Assembly (NCBI RefSeq): GCF_020991125.1
Contig: NZ_CP087715.1
Coordinates: 4,255,501 to 4,319,500 of the forward strand
DNA length: 64,000 nucleotides
Direction: 5' to 3'
Origin: Microbulbifer celer
Lineage (GTDB): Bacteria > Pseudomonadota > Gammaproteobacteria > Pseudomonadales > Cellvibrionaceae
Shown here: in pieces, positions 33,571-42,861 of the stretch
Numbering within the stretch: the stretch's first letter is position 1
How the letters are laid out: each line of letters begins with the position of its first letter
The notes under the pieces: generated by a model
The model's database searches: none
What the model saw: the letters and a program-made list of their open reading frames with translations, nothing else
Told to the model about the DNA's origin: nothing
Translations under genes and position numbers: made by a program

Positions 33571-34263
33571 GTGCAGCTGGCGATTTTTGACCTGGATAAC
33601 ACTCTGATTGGCGGTGATAGCGATCACGCCTGGGGAGAGTTTCTGGTCTCCCGGGAATATGTGGACGGCGAGCGTTACCGCAATGAGAACGACCGTTTTT
33701 ACCGGGACTATCAGAGTGGGGAGCTGGACATCTTCGCCTATCTGGAATTTGCGCTGGAGCCCCTGGTGCAGATGACGCGGGGACAGCTGGACAATCTGCA
33801 TCGGGAATTCATGCAGGAGGTGATCGGCGATCTGTGGTTGCCGCACGCGGAAACCCTGATCCAGCGCCACCGCGATGCCGGCCATCACATCATGATCATC
33901 ACCGCCACCAACCGCTTTGTGGTGGAGCCGATCGCTGCCCGATTGGGGGTGGATACGCTGCTGGCCACAGAGCCGGAAGAAGTGGACGGCAACTTTACTG
34001 GCCGGGTTGCGGGTGAGCCCTGTTTTCAGGGCGGTAAGGTGCTGCGACTGCGTGACTGGCTGGCGCGTAATGCCGATTACGAGCGCGGTGAAAAGTGGTT
34101 TTACAGCGACTCCATCAATGACCTTCCGCTGTTGCAGGAGGTGGAGCACCCGGTGGCAGTGGATCCAGACGAGCGCCTGCGCAGCGAGGCCGAGGCGCGG
34201 GGCTGGCAGATAATCAGCTTGCGCGCTGATGAAGCATCCTTCAGCGCGGCACTGAATTTTTGA
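33571..34263 (+). CDS. HAD-superfamily (subfamily IB) phosphatase
   Basis: A 230-residue phosphoserine-phosphatase-like HAD enzyme. The nucleophile motif is IFDLDNTL near residue 4, motif II IITATN, and motif III/IV FYSDSINDLPLL. GTG 33571 is chosen because AAGGAGA lies six bases before it. The same gene adjoins rppH and ptsP in pseudomonads, where as I recall the homologue has been assigned as a histidinol-phosphate phosphatase; I cannot confirm that specificity here. It is divergent from rppH. Confidence 0.85.
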   Translation: MQLAIFDLDNTLIGGDSDHAWGEFLVSREYVDGERYRNENDRFYRDYQSGELDIFAYLEFALEPLVQMTRGQLDNLHREFMQEVIGDLWLPHAETLIQRHRDAGHHIMIITATNRFVVEPIAARLGVDTLLATEPEEVDGNFTGRVAGEPCFQGGKVLRLRDWLARNADYERGEKWFYSDSINDLPLLQEVEHPVAVDPDERLRSEAEARGWQIISLRADEASFSAALNF

Positions 34264-34357
34264 GCACTGCGTTTCAGCCGTTCGCGGTTCTACTATTCAC
34301 ACTGACTGCCCAATCATTCACACCGTCCGAGTCGGGGCGGAGCGAAAGAGGAAACAA

Positions 34358-35635
34358 GTGATACGCTTCAATTCGCCCACAGGCCGGCCCTCCCACCAAG
34401 TGGACCGTCCGGCATCCCAAATGACACAGGTTCCTGCCGGGAAACCGCTGTGTGACCTGATTCGCGGCACCGGTTTGCTGGCACTGACTGCAGGGCTGTT
34501 ATTTGCCACCGGTTGTGAACGCAAGGGCGAGGAGTCCCAGGCTGCGGTGGAGGTCGAAAAGCCCGCTGTCAGCGCGCCGGCCATTGACGAAGCGGCGGCG
34601 GATACCCTGTCCACCGCCTTTTGGCAGGCAGGTCAGGCCCAGGTTATTGATGCCGAGGCCGCCGCCGAAGCGCTCACCCGGGCCGTCACGCGGCTGTTGG
34701 AATCCCCCACTGAAGACCATCTCGAGGCGGCCAAGCTCGCGTGGCTGGACGCGCACCGGGAGCTGGCGGCGGCACTGCCCTATATTCGTGTTGCTTTTGC
34801 GCCGGCAGAACTGCAGGAGCAGGGCCGTGAGATAATACTGGCTCTGGATAGCTGGCCGACCCAGGCCGGTTACCTGGATACTGTACCGGGATATTCTTCC
34901 AGTGGCATCGTCAACGATACTGCCATTGATCTGACCCTGGCCAACCTGCGCAAACAGCATCGGCTCACTGCCCATGAAGAAGCCAGTACCGGCTATCACG
35001 CGCTGGAAGTAATGCTGTGGGGGCCGACCAGCGAGCGCAATGCCAGCGAGTTTGCCCAGGCCAGTGGTGGCGAAAAGCCCCAGGCGAAGGCCGCCAACCG
35101 CCGGCGTGAGCTGACGCGTCTGATTGCCCAGGGGATTGGTGAAGACAGTCGTCGTCTGGCGGCGCGTTGGCCGCTCGCGGCCAATGATCTCTCGCAACCG
35201 TTCCTTGCCCAGTCGCCGAGCGGCCGCATACGCGCGGTACGCGATACGCATATAGCATTTTTGCGCAACGATGTGCTGCCGCGGATACCGGAGAGTTCCG
35301 AGAGCGATGTGGAAAGCGGTCGCGCGGCGGATTCCAAGCAGGCGGTGCTCGCCATGTTGCGGACTATCCAGGCCAATTGGTTGCCGGGGGGAGGCGGCGG
35401 CATGGCAGATCTGCTGCTGGATCCTCGTCAGCGGGAGGCGCTGGCGCTCAACTTTGCCGAGCTGGAGCAGCGGCTATTGAAAATGGAGGATCCGATCGAG
35501 CTGGCTGCGCCGACAGCGCTGCATCGCAGCCGCCAGCAGGTCGAAGCGTTGATCGGACTGATGTCCGGCAATACCCAGGTACCGCCGCGGCAGGAGGATA
35601 TGACGCCAGTCAGCCATACGGAATCTGAAGGGTGA
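34358..35635 (+). CDS. Imelysin-family lipoprotein
   Basis: A 425-residue exported protein with a lipobox (LLFATGCERK, Cys about residue 53), so it should be membrane-anchored. The mature part is an imelysin-like (M75) helical domain with the GxHxxE motif as STGYHALEVMLWG near residue 212. Imelysins bind iron or haem-related ligands in the periplasm, and many sit near TonB or iron genes; this one is alone. GTG 34358 has GAGG upstream; an ATG 21 codons later would give a more typical signal length. Confidence 0.85.
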   Translation: MIRFNSPTGRPSHQVDRPASQMTQVPAGKPLCDLIRGTGLLALTAGLLFATGCERKGEESQAAVEVEKPAVSAPAIDEAAADTLSTAFWQAGQAQVIDAEAAAEALTRAVTRLLESPTEDHLEAAKLAWLDAHRELAAALPYIRVAFAPAELQEQGREIILALDSWPTQAGYLDTVPGYSSSGIVNDTAIDLTLANLRKQHRLTAHEEASTGYHALEVMLWGPTSERNASEFAQASGGEKPQAKAANRRRELTRLIAQGIGEDSRRLAARWPLAANDLSQPFLAQSPSGRIRAVRDTHIAFLRNDVLPRIPESSESDVESGRAADSKQAVLAMLRTIQANWLPGGGGGMADLLLDPRQREALALNFAELEQRLLKMEDPIELAAPTALHRSRQQVEALIGLMSGNTQVPPRQEDMTPVSHTESEG

Positions 35636-35661
35636 GAGGATGAGTTGATCAACCTGAAAAC

Positions 35662-35691
35662 AAAAAAACCAGGCAATGCCTGGTTTTTTTG
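35662..35691. terminator. Bidirectional terminator
   Basis: Seven A, then CCAGGCAATGCCTGG, then seven T. It serves the imelysin gene (plus) and the convergent DUF882 gene (minus). Confidence 0.85.
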
Positions 35692-35714
35692 TGTCGGGGC
35701 CGGATGCCGGTGGA

Positions 35715-36248
35715 TTACCAGCGACGTACCGGGCCTGTGTCAACGTGCACGAAGTTACTCTTCGGGTAGTAGCCTACACCACCAGCCTTGAGATCCAGTG
35801 CCGCTCTACGGACCTTCGACAGGGGGATGCCGGGCATCCGGATGTCGATGGCCATACCGCGAGTGTGGTAGCTGCGGCGGGCAACGCCGCGGCCAGCGGC
35901 ACGCAGTTTGGCGTTGGTCTTGGCTGAGCGGTAGCCGGAGATAATCTCCACTTCACCGTTAAAGTTCAGCTTTTCTTTGATTTTGTACACGATGTCCAGC
36001 ACTTTCGGGTCCATACGTGTCACTTCGTTGGCGCGGTGGTCACGCAGCAGACGGTTGAACTGTTTCAGTCCGCTGCCGACGTAATCACCATCTGCCCAGT
36101 AAGATGCAGTCAGGCGTTCACCGGTGTGGAGGTTACGCATCTTGAGGGTGCGTGATTTACCCACCTTCGCCAGTGCCGGGCCGGCTGAAACCGCGGCCGC
36201 GGTAGCTGCAGAAACTGCTAAAAACCTGCGTCTTGATACTTCTTTCAT
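35715..36248 (-). CDS. DUF882 / YcbK-like M15-type peptidase, Tat-exported
   Basis: A 177-residue protein with a Tat signal (SRRRFLAVSAATAAA). The mature domain has the peptidase M15 zinc ligands: SYHTRGMAIDIRM (His, Asp) and NFVHVDTGPVRRW (His). Family members are thought to act on peptidoglycan peptides in the periplasm. In E. coli the homologue YcbK lies beside the L,D-transpeptidase YcbB; here the same kind of gene stands before three L,D-transpeptidases, supporting a shared cell-wall role. GAGGCGG precedes the start. Confidence 0.88.
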   Translation of the reverse strand: MKEVSRRRFLAVSAATAAAVSAGPALAKVGKSRTLKMRNLHTGERLTASYWADGDYVGSGLKQFNRLLRDHRANEVTRMDPKVLDIVYKIKEKLNFNGEVEIISGYRSAKTNAKLRAAGRGVARRSYHTRGMAIDIRMPGIPLSKVRRAALDLKAGGVGYYPKSNFVHVDTGPVRRW

Positions 36249-36796
36249 ACCCTGTCACCGCCTCTGAGTTGTAGTGAATCTTGCTTTCGCTTGAGTCGCC
36301 TCCACTGCCACTCGACTTGATTGGCACTGTACGAAAAATAGTCAGGGGTTACAAACAGAACAGTGCTCATGACGAATTGATCATAAAAAACCATTGTAAT
36401 TTTGTTCTAGCAGGCTACGACCAGGAGACTTTTTTACCGATTTATTCACAAGTGAATATCGAAACTTGTTGACAGCGTTGTCACTCGTGGAAATTAATTT
36501 TTTTGCGACTGCCTGGTTCTGTTTCAGGTTTAATAGCGGGTTTGGGGAATTAGCCCCCGAATAGTCGCTAAACCGGGGAATGTGGGGGCCCGGAACGGCT
36601 GTATGGGGGAAATTTCCGATGACAGCTTGTCGCTGGGAGTCAGTACTCGGGACAGTGGAGGCAACGGCGTCCTTTTTTGGGGCGACCCGGTGAAACCCTT
36701 GTCTGGTGAGTGCGGCTCGCCGATTCCAGCCGCTGCCCGGGGAGGTGACCGGCGGAGACTGTAGGGGATGTAGGGCGGCGCACGCGGCAGCGGATG
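36249..36796. other. 548-bp region without a supported gene
   Basis: This stretch separates DUF882 from the first L,D-transpeptidase gene. Short frames of about 60 codons on the plus strand lack ribosome sites and family features. A plus-strand TTGACA (36469-36474) with ATTAAT 18 bases on is a possible promoter leading into noncoding sequence, and GGGG-AATTA-GCCCC near 36545 forms a short hairpin. The DUF882 promoter should be in its left part. Confidence 0.4.
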
Positions 36797-37975
36797 TCAG
36801 GGATCCCTGTGGTACACATCCGGGCGGAAATGTACCTGACCGCGGGGATCGACCCAGGCGGTGAGATAGGTGATAAACAGGACTGGGGGATTATCCACCT
36901 TGATGGTGACAGACTCATCGCCGATGGTCGCCTGGGCGACCCGGGTTCTGTCCCAGCCCTGGCGTGCCAGCAGGGCATATGCCAGCTCTTCCGGCTGCTC
37001 GAGTCGGATACAGCCATGACTGAATGCCCGTTCCCGGTGTTTGAACAGGCTCTGGGCCTGGGTGTCGTGGAGAAAGATTGCCTGTTTATTGGGGATCACG
37101 AATTTGACCTGGCCCAGCGTATTATCCGGCCCCGATATCTGGCGCAGGGTGGCCTTACCCTTGGCGGCACTGGCAATACTCTCGTCAGAGATCGGTATGG
37201 TGGTGTTGGTACCGTATTTCACCACCCGGTAACCGCGTTTGTGCATGGCCTCGGGATTGTTGCGCGCCTTGGGCAGCAGGTCGGTGAGCAGGATACTGCG
37301 GGGCACGGTCCAGGTGGGATTGAACACCACCGATACCACTTTGCTGTTCATATCCGGTGTGCGTTTGCTGCTTTTGCCCACCACGGTTTTCATATTCAGG
37401 GTGACCCTGCCGTTTTCTACCAGCTGTAGCTGATAATCGGGAACGTTGATCAGGACATAGCGCGCCCCGGGGTTGTCTGGCAGACGATCCCAGCGCTCGG
37501 CATTTTTATCCAGTAGCTCTGCCAACTCCTGGGGCGGGCGCGCGAGTTCTGTGGCAGTTGCTCTGTCGAGTATGCCTGTGACCGGCAGGCCGTGACGGCG
37601 CTGATAGGCTTCCAATGCCAGCTGCAGACCGACGCCAAAAAGTGCCGGGTTCTGGCTGCCCACGGGCACGGGCCCCGGTTGCCCCCGGTAATCCCCATAC
37701 AGCTTCAACAGTGCGCGCAATTGGGTCACCCGCGGCCCCCGGTCGCCAGGCCGCAGGGCGGCGCCGGCGGTGACCGGTTCCCACTTATCTGCCAGTGCGC
37801 GGTAGCGCTCGGCCTGCAGTCGCAATTGCTCGCCGGCGGTTGAGAATTTCACGGCGTCTACAGGTGTTTTCGGTTCGGCGCCGGCGCTCATGGCGCCGAG
37901 GGCAGTCAGCCCGGAGAGCACTGTGCACAGTGCCATCTGTCGCCACGGGTATTGTCGGGGTGTTGGTTGATTCAT
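36797..37975 (-). CDS. L,D-transpeptidase (YcbB type), copy 1
   Basis: A 392-residue periplasmic enzyme that forms 3-3 cross-links in peptidoglycan or attaches proteins to it. An N-terminal signal-like helix (MALCTVLSGLTALGAMSAGA) is followed by a peptidoglycan-binding domain (LQLALEAYQRRHGLPVTGILD, about 130-165) and a YkuD catalytic domain (about 195-370) with the nucleophile in FSHGCIRLEQP. ATG 37975 has GGGGAG upstream; the frame is open further. It is third in transcription order in a run of three paralogues. Confidence 0.9.
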   Translation of the reverse strand: MNQPTPRQYPWRQMALCTVLSGLTALGAMSAGAEPKTPVDAVKFSTAGEQLRLQAERYRALADKWEPVTAGAALRPGDRGPRVTQLRALLKLYGDYRGQPGPVPVGSQNPALFGVGLQLALEAYQRRHGLPVTGILDRATATELARPPQELAELLDKNAERWDRLPDNPGARYVLINVPDYQLQLVENGRVTLNMKTVVGKSSKRTPDMNSKVVSVVFNPTWTVPRSILLTDLLPKARNNPEAMHKRGYRVVKYGTNTTIPISDESIASAAKGKATLRQISGPDNTLGQVKFVIPNKQAIFLHDTQAQSLFKHRERAFSHGCIRLEQPEELAYALLARQGWDRTRVAQATIGDESVTIKVDNPPVLFITYLTAWVDPRGQVHFRPDVYHRDP

Positions 37976-38064
37976 TGCTCTCCCCTCAACATATCGCAAA
38001 CTCTGGGCTTGCAATCCGGTCACAGCCTTCGCTGTCGACAAGCCGCGTGACTGTATTTTTCTGC

Positions 38065-39372
38065 TCAGTCTCGCTGCTCATGGTTTTCTTCCGGGGTTGC
38101 ATCGGTCTGTGCGACTTTGTCGCCATCTACAGGATCGCGCCCGTAGATATCGGGGCGGAAATTCAGTTGGCCTTTCTCATCCACCCAGGCGGTCCAGTAG
38201 GTGATGTGTACGGGAATCGGCTGCTCCAGAGCGACCGAGCGGGTACGGCTGCCGGTGGTCATTTGCGCCAGTTTGTCCGCAGTCCAGTTGCCCTGGCTGG
38301 CGAGTACGATCTCTGCCAGTTCTCCGGGCTTTTCCAGTCGAATACAGCCATGGCTGTAAGCCCGAGTGCTGCGGCTGAAGAGCTTTTTGCGGTTAGTGTC
38401 ATGGAGGAATATTGCCTGTCGATTGGGAATCACAAACTTGAATCGTCCCAGCGCGTTGCCTTCACCTCCGCGCTGTTGCAGGGCCACACTGCCGAGTCTC
38501 AGCGCGCGAAGGTTGCGGCCACTGAAGGGCACCGATTTGCCGCTGTTGTTGACCAGGCGGTATCCGCCGGCGGTCAGATTGGCACTGCCTTTTGGTAGCA
38601 GCTCGCGCACCGCGATATTGCGTGGCACCGTCCAGGTGGGATTGAACACCACCCGGGTAAGGCGCGTGCTGAGCTGGGGCGTGGCGTGTTTGCTTTTGCC
38701 GACCACCACCCGCATTCGGTACTGCTCTTTCTCACCCTGTACCAGACGCAGGGTGTATTCGGGGATATTGACGTGGATATAGCGGGGCCCGAGATCCTTG
38801 GGCAGGGTCTGCCAGCGCTGCAGGTTTGCGCGCAGGGTGGCAAGCCGCCGCTGTGGCGGTGTGTTCAGGTGTTCGCGGGTATGGCGGTCGACGATGCCAT
38901 CGGCACGCAGGCCGTGACGGCGCTGAAATCGCTCTACCGCCTGACGCAGTTTGCTGTCAAAACGGGTTGGATCGGCTTCTTGGGGATTCTCTTCGGCAGT
39001 ACCGGCACCGGCTGTCGCTGCCGGCATATCGCCGGTCACTGGCAGGTCGCCGTACTGCATCAGTAGTGAGCGCAGTGTTTTGACCCGCTCGTCGCGCATT
39101 CCTGAACTCAGCGCCTGACCGTCTGGCAGGGGCTCCCAGGCGTCGCTTTCAGCAAGAGCCTGATAGCGGGCGAGCGCCTCGCGCATCAACGCGTATTGCC
39201 GGCCGTAAGGGGTGTAGGGGCTGTAGGGCTTCAGCAGTTCTTTGCTGGCGTTTTGCTGGTCATTTACGGTCTCCTGCCTGCTTTCCTCCGCGCCAGTCTG
39301 GGCGGAAATGGACAGGATCAGCGCCGCCAGTGCAGCGCGGCCAAAATGTGGAGAGGTCCCCGTTGAGCCCAT
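38065..39372 (-). CDS. L,D-transpeptidase (YcbB type), copy 2
   Basis: A 435-residue paralogue with the same order: signal-like N-terminus (AALAALILSISAQTGA), peptidoglycan-binding domain (FQRRHGLRADGIVDRHT, about 155-175), and YkuD domain with VFNPTWTVPRNI and YSHGCIRLEKP. Identity with copies 1 and 3 is highest around these motifs, so the three arose by tandem duplication. The short gap to copy 1 (89 bases) suggests cotranscription. Confidence 0.9.
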   Translation of the reverse strand: MGSTGTSPHFGRAALAALILSISAQTGAEESRQETVNDQQNASKELLKPYSPYTPYGRQYALMREALARYQALAESDAWEPLPDGQALSSGMRDERVKTLRSLLMQYGDLPVTGDMPAATAGAGTAEENPQEADPTRFDSKLRQAVERFQRRHGLRADGIVDRHTREHLNTPPQRRLATLRANLQRWQTLPKDLGPRYIHVNIPEYTLRLVQGEKEQYRMRVVVGKSKHATPQLSTRLTRVVFNPTWTVPRNIAVRELLPKGSANLTAGGYRLVNNSGKSVPFSGRNLRALRLGSVALQQRGGEGNALGRFKFVIPNRQAIFLHDTNRKKLFSRSTRAYSHGCIRLEKPGELAEIVLASQGNWTADKLAQMTTGSRTRSVALEQPIPVHITYWTAWVDEKGQLNFRPDIYGRDPVDGDKVAQTDATPEENHEQRD

Positions 39373-39541
39373 GTCAGTACCCCTGAACTATTACCAACTT
39401 GCCGGCAGCCAGGTCTGTTTGGATGCCTGAGAGGGGCCGCAGCTGCGACCGCATTGTCCCTAATTGGTAATTCGTGACCGGGATGGCCCCAAATTAGTTT
39501 TGGCGTATGCGCAGGGGTGGGGTGAGGGCTTTGGGAATAAA

Positions 39542-39568
39542 GCCGGGCGGCGGGGCCGCCCGGCAAGG
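39542..39568 (-). terminator. GC-rich terminator after L,D-transpeptidase copy 3
   Basis: GCCGGGCGGC (39542-39551) and GCCGCCCGGC (39555-39564) form a perfect ten-pair stem with a three-base loop. On the minus strand it is followed by TTTATT. It lies 55 bases beyond the copy 3 stop. Confidence 0.65.
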
Positions 39569-39619
39569 TCGGGGCAGTGAGACGTCCCGTTACAAAGGGG
39601 GAAAGTCCGTTGGTGACGT

Positions 39620-41581
39620 TCAGTCGAACTGATTGACCGCCAGTCCGTCTTTGCCATAGATATCCGGGCGGAAGTGCATGCGCCCTTCGCCGTCGACCCA
39701 GGCGGTCCAGTAGGTGATGTAGACCTTGACGTTCTGATTTTTCATGCGCACTTCTGTGGTGTCGTCGCCGGTGGTCAGCTGGTCGATGCGGAATCGGCTC
39801 CAGTCGCCAGGCTCGTCCCGCAGCAGGGCTTCTGCCAGCTGGCGGGGCTTGGCCAGGCGTACACAGCCGTGGCTGTAGTCGCGGTCAGTAAGCGAGAACA
39901 GACTCTTGGCGCGGGTGTCGTGGAGATAAATATCATCCTTGTTGGGGATCTCGAACTTGATGCGGCCGAGAATATTCTTCTCACCGCCTTTCTGGCGCAT
40001 CAGGAAGCCGCCACTGGCCGCGGTGCGCAGGTTACTCGGGGTCAGGGGCAGATATTCGCCGCTGCCATTCACCACCCGGTAGCCCATATTTTCCATGCCG
40101 TGCGGATTGGAGCGCGCCTTGGGCAGGATCTCGTTCACCAGAATGCTGCGGGGTACGGTCCACGTGGGGTTGAAGACCACACGGGACACCCGCGTGGTCA
40201 TCTCCGGTGTCTGGTGGATCTTCTTGCCCACCACCACGTTCATGGACAGCTTGATGCGGTTATTGCGCACATAATTGAGTTTGTACCCGGGCACGTTTAC
40301 CTGGATGAAGTTGTCCCCCAGGTTGGCGGGCAGCTTCTCCCGGCGACGGATATTGGTCTCGATAATATGGGCGCGGGCGGTGGGCGACAGGTTCAGGCGC
40401 TGGCGGGTCTGGCGGCCGACAATGCCATCCGGTTTGAGGCCGTGACGCACCTGGAACCGGACCACGGCATCGTGTAACCGCTGGTCGAACTTGTTGCTGT
40501 TGGGATCATTGCCGTAGCTGTAGTAGTCACCGTATACCGCGAGCATATTGCGCAGGATGGCCACGTGGGGGTGCTTGGCACCGATGGTCATGGCCGGTCC
40601 CGCCGGTAGCGGGCGCCAGCGACCGGTAGCGGCCATATCGCGGTAGCGGGCCAGCTGCTGGCGCAGGGCTTGGGCGTCGCCGCCAAAGGGTGTGTTTTCC
40701 TCGAGCCAAATGCCCTCGCCACTGGCGGGCGGCATTGCGGTCGGCCCGTCGGACAAATTGCGATAGCGCGGCATCGAGGAGCCGTATGTGCGCGGATAGC
40801 TGCGCGTCGAGTAGCGAGCAGAGTGGCTGGTACCGTATCGGGTGCTACCGGAATAGGTAGTTGGACGCGAGCGGCGCTGGGACTGCCCGCGCTGGGTGTA
40901 GTAAGTGGAGCGGTCTACGGAACGGCCGTCGCGTTTTTCGCTACCACGATTGTAACCGCGGAAGTATTTGCGGCCGCTGTCCTCCGCGCGCGCATAGAAT
41001 CGGGTGCTGGCCATCTGGAAACCGCCCTCGGTGGTATTTACCGGGGTGATGTCCTTGCGGCGGGGGCGGGGATGGTACTTGCGGCTGTCCGGGTTCAGCT
41101 TGTCCAGCTGGGTGTCCTGGGCGTAGGAAATAAATGCATCGGTAAGCAGCACGTCCAGAACAGCGGCCATTTGCAGCCGTTGCGGTGTATCGCGCAGGGT
41201 GCGGTCGAAATAGCCCAGGTGATAGCGATAATCCACCAGGCTGCTGGGATTGCCCGAGCTGGATGCAGTGAGCTGCTTGAGCAGGTCGTTGGCGGTGTCG
41301 CTGAGACTGTAGTTGTCAAACCACAACAGGCGGTAGTCGGTGCGGCGGTAGATCCGACGCACGGCCGCCGGATTGAAGATCGGGTCCTGTGCCGGCCAGG
41401 CGTCCGGGTTCTCCTCCAGCCAGTTGACCAGATGGGGGCGAACGGCATTTTCCGGAAGCACCGGAACGGTCTTCTGGTTAGCCATGAAAGCGTAATACAG
41501 GGCAAACAGACAGAGACTGCCCAGTATCAGCATGGGCAATGGCGACTTGCGTTTGTGACGCTCTGGAATGAAATAAGACAT
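39620..41581 (-). CDS. L,D-transpeptidase, copy 3, long form
   Basis: A 653-residue enzyme. A single N-terminal helix (PMLILGSLCLFALYYAFM) anchors it, followed by the YcbB-type scaffold domain (about 50-180), a low-complexity insert rich in Ser, Arg, Tyr and Thr (about 195-285), the peptidoglycan-binding domain (FQVRHGLKPDGIVGRQT) and the YkuD domain with YSHGCVRLAKP. The full-length form matches E. coli YcbB/LdtD in plan (615 residues) except for the insert. It is first in the direction of transcription among the three paralogues. Confidence 0.9.
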   Translation of the reverse strand: MSYFIPERHKRKSPLPMLILGSLCLFALYYAFMANQKTVPVLPENAVRPHLVNWLEENPDAWPAQDPIFNPAAVRRIYRRTDYRLLWFDNYSLSDTANDLLKQLTASSSGNPSSLVDYRYHLGYFDRTLRDTPQRLQMAAVLDVLLTDAFISYAQDTQLDKLNPDSRKYHPRPRRKDITPVNTTEGGFQMASTRFYARAEDSGRKYFRGYNRGSEKRDGRSVDRSTYYTQRGQSQRRSRPTTYSGSTRYGTSHSARYSTRSYPRTYGSSMPRYRNLSDGPTAMPPASGEGIWLEENTPFGGDAQALRQQLARYRDMAATGRWRPLPAGPAMTIGAKHPHVAILRNMLAVYGDYYSYGNDPNSNKFDQRLHDAVVRFQVRHGLKPDGIVGRQTRQRLNLSPTARAHIIETNIRRREKLPANLGDNFIQVNVPGYKLNYVRNNRIKLSMNVVVGKKIHQTPEMTTRVSRVVFNPTWTVPRSILVNEILPKARSNPHGMENMGYRVVNGSGEYLPLTPSNLRTAASGGFLMRQKGGEKNILGRIKFEIPNKDDIYLHDTRAKSLFSLTDRDYSHGCVRLAKPRQLAEALLRDEPGDWSRFRIDQLTTGDDTTEVRMKNQNVKVYITYWTAWVDGEGRMHFRPDIYGKDGLAVNQFD

Positions 41582-41907
41582 GGTACCTCAGCGATACAGC
41601 AGGGCGCCGGTTTACAGTGCGGAAGCCGGGGCCCGATCGTTCATACCTTCCCAACTTTAGGTGCCCCTATCCTGCTGTGACCGACGGGTAACCCGTCGAC
41701 GGCGCACCTGAGTCGAGCATCCCGCGCGACCTTCCTTTATTTGAGGCGGATGTGAGTGTCCGATTAGCGCGAAACTCAACATGCGCCTGCCTGTGAAATT
41801 AAGTATGGCAACAAATCCGGAATTTGCTTGGCGTCAGTTTCATTTCACCTTACGGCGTCTGCTCTATATCCGGAGAGCGGGGGAGCCCGGGATCTGACTG
41901 GTTCCGG
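41582..41907. other. Gap upstream of L,D-transpeptidase copy 3
   Basis: 326 bases hold the control region for copy 3 (minus strand). A hairpin CGACGGG-TAA-CCCGTCG lies near 41688-41703. No gene or clear promoter is supported. Confidence 0.35.
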
Positions 41908-42747
41908 TTACGACGGCGCGCGGGGCGTGACGGAGGCTGTAGTGGAGGGAATAGTGAAGTGTCTGGGGCTGCCGAGGGGCTGACCTTCCCGGTAGCTCTG
42001 TTCCCAGAAATACACACGGCCTTCCCGATCACTCAGGACCAGGGTACTGGCACGGGTACCGTAACCGCTGGAACCTTCGCGGAGATTACCCGCGGGGATT
42101 CGCACGAAAATGGGCGCCAGGGCGCGTTCCATTTCCAGGCCAACGCCGGTATCGGGCAGCGCGCTGTCTTCGGCGACGGCGGTGTCCTGAAGCAGTGCGA
42201 GGGAAGGGGCCAGTAGCCACTCTGGTGGCGCATTGTGGGGGAGTGACTGAACCAGTTGCGCCAGGCTTTCGCGACCGCGGGTGACCTTGGGCCAGGGTGC
42301 ATCGGCGGCACCATTGGAAATACCGTGTACGCCGGAGGTCATGGCAAACGGCCGGTGGCGATTGCCCGCGCAGATCAGCGATTCGGGGGCCGCTGGATCG
42401 TACAGCATGGCGTTAAAACCGCGGTAGCGCTCCCCGGCGAGGGTCTCTGCAAAGCGCAGGGGGGCGTTGTCTGCTGCGAGAAACTTCGTGGGGATATCGC
42501 CGCGGGATGCCGCCGCCGGTGGCGTGGGCACGCCGGGTTCGCGCACATTGGTCACCGCCGCCAGGCGCCCGCCGTCCGTTGCACCAAGCCAGGTGCCGCC
42601 GGCCTCGAGGTCGCGTCCGGCTACGATGGGCGGTGTGTGCCAGAGGTCTGCCGGCGCGGTGGGGCGCTGGTAAAACTCATCGCGGTTGGCCAGCAGTATC
42701 AGCGGGTAGCGAGGGTGCTGGCGGTAGGCAAACAGCAGCAGGCACAT
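41908..42747 (-). CDS. NRDE-family (TANGO2-like) protein
   Basis: A 279-residue protein of the NRDE family. MCLLLFAY begins with the conserved Cys at position 2, and LLANRDEFYQRPT is the NRDE motif that names it. ATG 42747 is chosen because the conserved Cys must directly follow Met; the frame is open for 58 codons upstream without similarity. The fold is an N-terminal-nucleophile type. Homologues in eukaryotes (TANGO2) are linked to haem or lipid handling; the bacterial role is unclear. It is divergent from lgt. Confidence 0.9.
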   Translation of the reverse strand: MCLLLFAYRQHPRYPLILLANRDEFYQRPTAPADLWHTPPIVAGRDLEAGGTWLGATDGGRLAAVTNVREPGVPTPPAAASRGDIPTKFLAADNAPLRFAETLAGERYRGFNAMLYDPAAPESLICAGNRHRPFAMTSGVHGISNGAADAPWPKVTRGRESLAQLVQSLPHNAPPEWLLAPSLALLQDTAVAEDSALPDTGVGLEMERALAPIFVRIPAGNLREGSSGYGTRASTLVLSDREGRVYFWEQSYREGQPLGSPRHFTIPSTTASVTPRAPS

Positions 42748-42861
42748 GGCAATCTCGTCTTGGTGTCTGTTCCCGCTGTTCAAATTTGGTGAGCAGCGGG
42801 GGTTAAAAGGTGGGAGATTTGCCACCATAATAACCGCACTTTTTATAACCGCGGTTCCAGC

